From an uncultured Lachnospiraceae bacterium (GTDB taxonomy: Bacteria; Bacillota; Clostridia; Lachnospirales; Lachnospiraceae): a stretch of 10,235 nucleotides of DNA. Below the pieces are notes generated by a model. That model was not told the origin of the DNA. It worked only from the letters and a program-made list of their open reading frames with translations, and ran no database searches. A program made the translations under genes and the position numbers. The stretch is from positions 1-10,235 of the forward strand of contig CATZYB010000093.1 in the NCBI GenBank assembly GCA_958426095.1. Reading direction: 5' to 3'. Below, one piece after another: positions 7,772 through 10,235 of the stretch; positions within the stretch are counted from its first letter, which is position 1, and every line of letters begins with the position of its first letter.

Positions 7772-7777
7772 CCTCTC
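7772..7777 (-). promoter_or_regulatory. ribosome binding site that fixes the guaB start
   Basis: GAGAGG on the minus strand abuts the alternative ATG at 7771 and lies 9 nt before the ATG at 7762, which it therefore favours. Confidence 0.7.
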
Positions 7778-7803
7778 TTTCTTACTATTTTATAGGTTTC
7801 TAA

Positions 7804-7832
7804 AGTATATCAACTCTTCCGACAAAAGTCAA
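7804..7832 (-). promoter_or_regulatory. sigma-A type promoter for guaB
   Basis: TTGACT (7827-7832) and TATACT (7804-7809) are separated by 17 nt on the minus strand, each one mismatch from consensus. The expected transcription start near 7797 gives a leader of about 35 nt. Upstream sequence (7833-7872) is strongly AT-rich and could act as an UP element. Confidence 0.85.
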
Positions 7833-7853
7833 CATAAGGTTATCATTATAATT

Positions 7854-7872
7854 ACTTAATTCTTTGTTAAGT
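7854..7872. repeat. symmetric inverted repeat upstream of the guaB promoter
   Basis: ACTTAA (7854-7859) and TTAAGT (7867-7872) are perfect 6-nt arms around a 7-nt spacer. The element lies about 21 bp upstream of the guaB -35 hexamer in AT-rich DNA. It has the shape of a dimeric regulator site, but AT-rich sequence yields such repeats by chance and I recognise no known regulator motif. Confidence 0.35.
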
Positions 7873-7889
7873 TTTGCTAATAGAGAAAG

Positions 7890-7933
7890 AGGGAGACATT
7901 CCAAGTCCTATCCGAACTTTTGGATGTCTCCCT
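7890..7933 (-). terminator. long hairpin after groEL, probable groESL terminator
   Basis: Perfect 10-nt arms AGGGAGACAT (7890-7899) and ATGTCTCCCT (7924-7933) close a further stem: CCAA/TTGG, then a GTTC/GGAC helix with one G-U pair around a 5-nt loop. On the minus strand the stem is followed by a broken U-tract (CTTTCTCTAT), so termination may be incomplete. On the plus strand no U-run follows directly. It lies about 70 nt after the groEL stop and just before the guaB promoter region. Confidence 0.65.
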
Positions 7934-7937
7934 GATC

Positions 7938-7962
7938 TTAAGCCGCCGAAAATGGAGCTTAA
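7938..7962. repeat. second small hairpin between groEL and the terminator
   Basis: TTAAGC (7938-7943) and GCTTAA (7957-7962) are complementary arms with a 13-nt loop. It sits directly beside the larger hairpin, so the groEL transcript would end in two consecutive stem-loops. Seven T follow at 7968-7974 on the plus strand, but no plus-strand gene leads into it. Confidence 0.4.
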
Positions 7963-8005
7963 CTATATTTTTTTAATACTTACACAAATGAATGGGCCAT
8001 TTAGA

Positions 8006-9628
8006 TTACATCATTCCCATACCGCCCTGTGGCATAGCCGGCATTGGATTATCAGATTTGATCTCCGCAACAACAGATTCTGTTGTGAGCAATGTGGAAG
8101 CGACGCTTGTAGCGTTCTGGAGAGCGCTTCTTGTCACTTTCGCCGGGTCAATGATACCGGCATCGATCATATTTACATACTCTTCTTTCAATGCATCAAA
8201 ACCGACGCCTGCTTCGCTTTCACGAACTTTGTTGATGATAACAGCGCCTTCAAGGCCAGCATTTGCCGCGATATGGAATAATGGAGCTTCAAGAGCTTTA
8301 AGAACCACATTAGCGCCAGTCTTTTCATCTCCGCTAAGTCCAGCCGCTAGTTCAGCTACTTTCTTAGAAGCATGGATGTATGCGGAACCACCGCCGCAGA
8401 TGATACCTTCTTCAACGGCTGCGCGGGTAGCAGCTAAAGCATCTTCCATACGAAGTTTCTTTTCTTTCATCTCAGTTTCTGTAGCCGCACCAACTTTGAT
8501 AACGCCTACGCCGCCGGAAAGTTTTGCAAGTCTTTCAAGTAATTTTTCTTTATCGAATTCAGATGTTGTTTCATTCGCCTGAGTCTGGATCTGGCTGCAT
8601 CTGGATTTAATAGCCTCCGGATCGCCCAAACCATCAACAATGATTGTATTTTCCTTTTCAACCTTAACGGATTTAGCACGTCCAAGCATATCCATAGTGG
8701 CGTCTTTTAATTCATAGCCTAATTCTTCGGAGATCACTGTACCGCCTGTCAGGATAGCGATATCCTGAAGCATTGCTTTTCTTCTGTCGCCAAAACCTGG
8801 GGCCTTCACTGCAACAACAGAGAATACACCTTTCAATTTATTGACAACGAGAGTTGCAAGGGCTTCGCCTTCAACGTCTTCAGCGATGATAACAAGTTTG
8901 GAACCTGTCTGTACAATCTGTTCCAGAATCGGAAGGATTTCCTGGATATTGGAAATTTTCTTATCTGTAATGAGAATATATGGATTATCCAGTTCAGCAA
9001 CCATTTTATCCATATCTGTAGCCATATATGCAGACAGATAACCGCGGTCAAACTGCATACCTTCTACCAAATCCAATTCTGTCTGCATAGTCTTGGATTC
9101 TTCGATAGTAATAACGCCGTTTGTGGATACTTTTTCCATAGCTTCAGCAACCATTTCGCCAACATTCTCATCACCTGCGGAAATTGCGGCCACTTTAGCG
9201 ATCTGGTTTTTACCGGTGATCGTAGAACTCATTTCTTTGATGGCCTCCACTGCACACTCCGTTGCTTTCTGCATACCTTTTCTTAAAATAATCGGGTTTG
9301 CGCCGGCCGCCAGGTTTTTCATACCTTCATTGATCATAGCCTGTGCAAGAACTGTAGCTGTTGTTGTACCGTCGCCAGCCACATCATTTGTCTTTGTGGC
9401 AACTTCTTTAACGATCTGAGCGCCCATGTTTTCAAAAGCGTCGTCCAGTTCAATATCTTTTGCGATAGTCACACCGTCATTAGTGATCAATGGTGTTCCG
9501 AAGGATTTGTCCAAAACAACATTTCTTCCCTTTGGTCCTAAAGTTACACGTACTGTATCTGCTAACTGATTTACACCGGCTTCCAGAGCTTTTCTTGCCT
9601 CTGCGCCATATTTAATTTCTTTTGCCAT
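8006..9628 (-). CDS. groEL: chaperonin GroEL (Hsp60)
   Basis: Tetradecameric ATP-driven folding chamber that works with GroES in the cytoplasm. The 540 residues are full length. Hallmarks include MAKEIKYGAEAR at the start, the nucleotide-binding LGPKGRNVVLD (30-40) and NDGVT (50-54), GDGTTT (85-90) with the catalytic Asp at 86, AAVEEGIICGGG near residue 400, and a short Gly/Met-rich tail ending GGMGMM. The ATG at 9628 has GGAGGT 8 nt upstream (9637-9642), in a 28-bp gap after groES, so the two genes form one operon. Expression is expected to be repressed by HrcA through the CIRCE element upstream of groES. No oddities are visible; the identity is certain. Confidence 0.99.
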   Translation of the reverse strand: MAKEIKYGAEARKALEAGVNQLADTVRVTLGPKGRNVVLDKSFGTPLITNDGVTIAKDIELDDAFENMGAQIVKEVATKTNDVAGDGTTTATVLAQAMINEGMKNLAAGANPIILRKGMQKATECAVEAIKEMSSTITGKNQIAKVAAISAGDENVGEMVAEAMEKVSTNGVITIEESKTMQTELDLVEGMQFDRGYLSAYMATDMDKMVAELDNPYILITDKKISNIQEILPILEQIVQTGSKLVIIAEDVEGEALATLVVNKLKGVFSVVAVKAPGFGDRRKAMLQDIAILTGGTVISEELGYELKDATMDMLGRAKSVKVEKENTIIVDGLGDPEAIKSRCSQIQTQANETTSEFDKEKLLERLAKLSGGVGVIKVGAATETEMKEKKLRMEDALAATRAAVEEGIICGGGSAYIHASKKVAELAAGLSGDEKTGANVVLKALEAPLFHIAANAGLEGAVIINKVRESEAGVGFDALKEEYVNMIDAGIIDPAKVTRSALQNATSVASTLLTTESVVAEIKSDNPMPAMPQGGMGMM

Positions 9629-9656
9629 ATCTGTCTACCTCCAATATAAAATCAAA

Positions 9657-9941
9657 TTATTCTACAACAGCTAAAATATCGGACTGTCTCACAATGATAA
9701 ATTCTTCGCCTTCAAGTTTTACTTCAGTTCCGGCATATTTGGAATAAATTACTTTCTGACCAACAGCAACTTCCATTTTTACCTCTTTGCCGTCAACAAC
9801 TCCGCCAGGACCTACTGCGATAACTTCGGCTTCCTGTGGTTTTTCTTTTGCCTGACCGGTTAATACGATACCGGATTTTGTGGTTTCTTCTGCTACAAGC
9901 TGTTTTAATACGACTCTGTCGCCCAATGGTACTAATTTCAT
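9657..9941 (-). CDS. groES: co-chaperonin GroES (Hsp10)
   Basis: Heptameric lid of the GroEL chamber. The 94-residue product begins MKLVPLGDRVVLKQ and carries the mobile-loop region EETTKSGIVLTGQAKEKPQ (about 17-35), AEVIAVGPGG (37-46), VGQKVIYSKYAGTEVK (about 58-73) and a C-terminal EEFIIVRQSDILAVVE, all typical. A longer in-frame start at 9983 would add 14 residues and lie inside the CIRCE operator. The ATG at 9941 is preferred because AGGAGG (9951-9956) lies 9 nt before it and GroES starts here in relatives. It is the first gene of the groES-groEL operon. Confidence 0.98.
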   Translation of the reverse strand: MKLVPLGDRVVLKQLVAEETTKSGIVLTGQAKEKPQEAEVIAVGPGGVVDGKEVKMEVAVGQKVIYSKYAGTEVKLEGEEFIIVRQSDILAVVE

Positions 9942-9950
9942 ATCTAAATT

Positions 9951-9956
9951 CCTCCT
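9951..9956 (-). promoter_or_regulatory. ribosome binding site that fixes the groES start
   Basis: A perfect AGGAGG on the minus strand, 9 nt upstream of the ATG at 9941. It falls inside the longer alternative frame from 9983 and so rules against that start. Confidence 0.85.
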
Positions 9957-9976
9957 GACAATGCTTTTTTGTTTTA

Positions 9977-10003
9977 TTAGCACTCATCAAGTTCGAGTGC
10001 TAA
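9977..10003. promoter_or_regulatory. CIRCE operator (HrcA binding site)
   Basis: TTAGCACTC (9977-9985), a 9-nt spacer, and GAGTGCTAA (9995-10003): an exact match to the CIRCE consensus. HrcA bound here represses groESL, and heat stress relieves repression by drawing HrcA away from GroEL-assisted folding. The element lies just downstream of the predicted promoter, within the 5' leader. hrcA itself is not in the window. Confidence 0.98.
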
Positions 10004-10014
10004 CCACTGGATAT

Positions 10015-10043
10015 ATAATATTTTATTATGTTCCAATATGCAA
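10015..10043 (-). promoter_or_regulatory. probable sigma-A promoter for groES-groEL
   Basis: TTGCAT (10038-10043) and TATTAT (10015-10020) are separated by 17 nt on the minus strand. The -10 matches 5 of 6 positions; the -35 keeps only the TTG core. The predicted start near 10008 lies immediately before the CIRCE operator, as in other HrcA-regulated operons. A shifted alternative using TTGGAA with a shorter spacer is possible. A small inverted repeat (AACCT/AGGTT, 10042-10056) overlaps the upstream edge of the -35. Confidence 0.6.
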
Positions 10044-10056
10044 CCTGTAAAAGGTT

Positions 10057-10137
10057 CATATTTTTAAATATATTCCCGAAAATCTTTAATTATCTCTTTT
10101 TTTCTCTCGAAATCGCTCTTTTTTATTTTGTTTGCTA
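10057..10137. other. AT-rich intergenic stretch upstream of the groESL promoter
   Basis: No coding frame, RNA gene or clear promoter is seen here. The sequence is rich in T-runs on the plus strand. It separates the groESL promoter from the terminator of the upstream gene. Confidence 0.5.
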
Positions 10138-10171
10138 AAAAGGATGCCAGGCTTTCGCTTCGCATCCTTTT
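10138..10171. terminator. bidirectional intrinsic terminator upstream of groESL
   Basis: The 10-bp stem AAAAGGATGC (10138-10147) paired with GCATCCTTTT (10162-10171) encloses a loop that on the minus strand can fold into GC-GAAA-GC, a GNRA tetraloop. Because the stem begins with A-runs and ends with T-runs, it has a U-tract in both directions. The most likely job is to end the gene lying beyond the right edge and insulate groESL from it. Confidence 0.85.
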
Positions 10172-10199
10172 ATCTTTTGTATGCCCCAATGGGTATATT

Positions 10200-10235
10200 T
10201 TATTTTCCAGGCTTGTAAGAACTCTTTAATGAAAC
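10200..10235 (-). CDS. possible C-terminal end of an unidentified upstream gene
   Basis: From the right edge, one minus-strand frame reads VSLKSSYKPGK and then TAA at 10200-10202. The terminator hairpin starts 28 nt later, a normal spacing for a gene end. Eleven residues are too few to identify a family. Another minus-strand frame stays open through the terminator, so this is only a suggestion based on position. Confidence 0.25.
   Translation of the reverse strand, partial: VSLKSSYKPGK

Noticed and set aside
7763..7800. Purine or guanine riboswitch in the guaB leader
   Set aside because: The predicted leader is only about 35 nt and lacks the three-way-junction core; there is no room for an aptamer.
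7835..7855. PerR/Fur-like box (TTATAAT followed by GATAA) upstream of guaB
   Set aside because: Only one half-site fits; the second half matches poorly, and the region is so AT-rich that such partial matches are expected.
8018..8060. Gly/Met-rich repeats at the end of groEL as a possible repeat element
   Set aside because: The GGM-type tail is a normal feature of GroEL proteins.
7992..8582. Plus-strand open frame (196 codons) opposite the groEL 3' half
   Set aside because: It is antisense to groEL and its low-complexity Ser/Ala-rich translation reflects the reverse of Ala/Thr/Glu-rich GroEL codons.
10182..10235. Plus-strand open frame beginning ATGCCCCAATGG and running off the right edge
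   Set aside because: It has no ribosome binding site or promoter, starts just beyond a terminator hairpin, and runs against the strand of every other gene. The visible 18 codons are not recognisable.

Overview
This window looks like a stretch of core chromosome from a low-to-moderate GC Clostridia-type Firmicute, most likely a Lachnospiraceae-like gut anaerobe. That assignment is inference. It rests on a CIRCE-controlled groES-groEL pair followed by guaB, an era-recO-glycyl-tRNA synthetase order, a single-chain PreP-like M16C peptidase, Gram-positive type AGGAGG ribosome binding sites and sigma-A type promoters. Every convincing gene is on the minus strand, so transcription runs from high to low coordinates.

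Layout in the direction of transcription (right to left): at 10138-10171 a strong, symmetric terminator hairpin closes an upstream gene, of which at most a few C-terminal codons are visible at the right edge. Next is the chaperonin operon: promoter, perfect CIRCE operator (9977-10003), groES (9657-9941) and groEL (8006-9628), ending in a long hairpin at 7890-7933. guaB (6311-7762) has its own good promoter (7804-7832) and a classic intrinsic terminator (6242-6274). A third unit starts at a promoter at 6195-6223. It holds a membrane-anchored T7-lysozyme-like N-acetylmuramoyl-L-alanine amidase (5455-6159), a 989-residue PreP-like M16C metallopeptidase (2426-5395, possibly with an internal promoter), era (1500-2408) and recO (733-1491). 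Era and recO are tightly packed (17 and 8 bp gaps). Finally a near-consensus promoter (665-693) drives an alpha2-type glycyl-tRNA synthetase gene, cut by the left edge after 209 residues.

Functionally the window covers protein folding under HrcA heat-shock control, GTP synthesis, cell-wall turnover, peptide degradation, 30S ribosome maturation, recombinational repair and tRNA charging. Three starts were moved downstream of the longest open frame because a ribosome binding site sits between two candidate ATGs (era, guaB, groES). I found no tRNA, rRNA, CRISPR array, insertion sequence or phage module, and no clear undescribed system. The items most worth a second look are the structured groEL-guaB intergenic region (long hairpin containing a PurBox-like site, plus a symmetric inverted repeat upstream of the guaB promoter), the Ser-to-Cys change in the Era G5 motif, and the amidase/M16C pair placed in front of era-recO.
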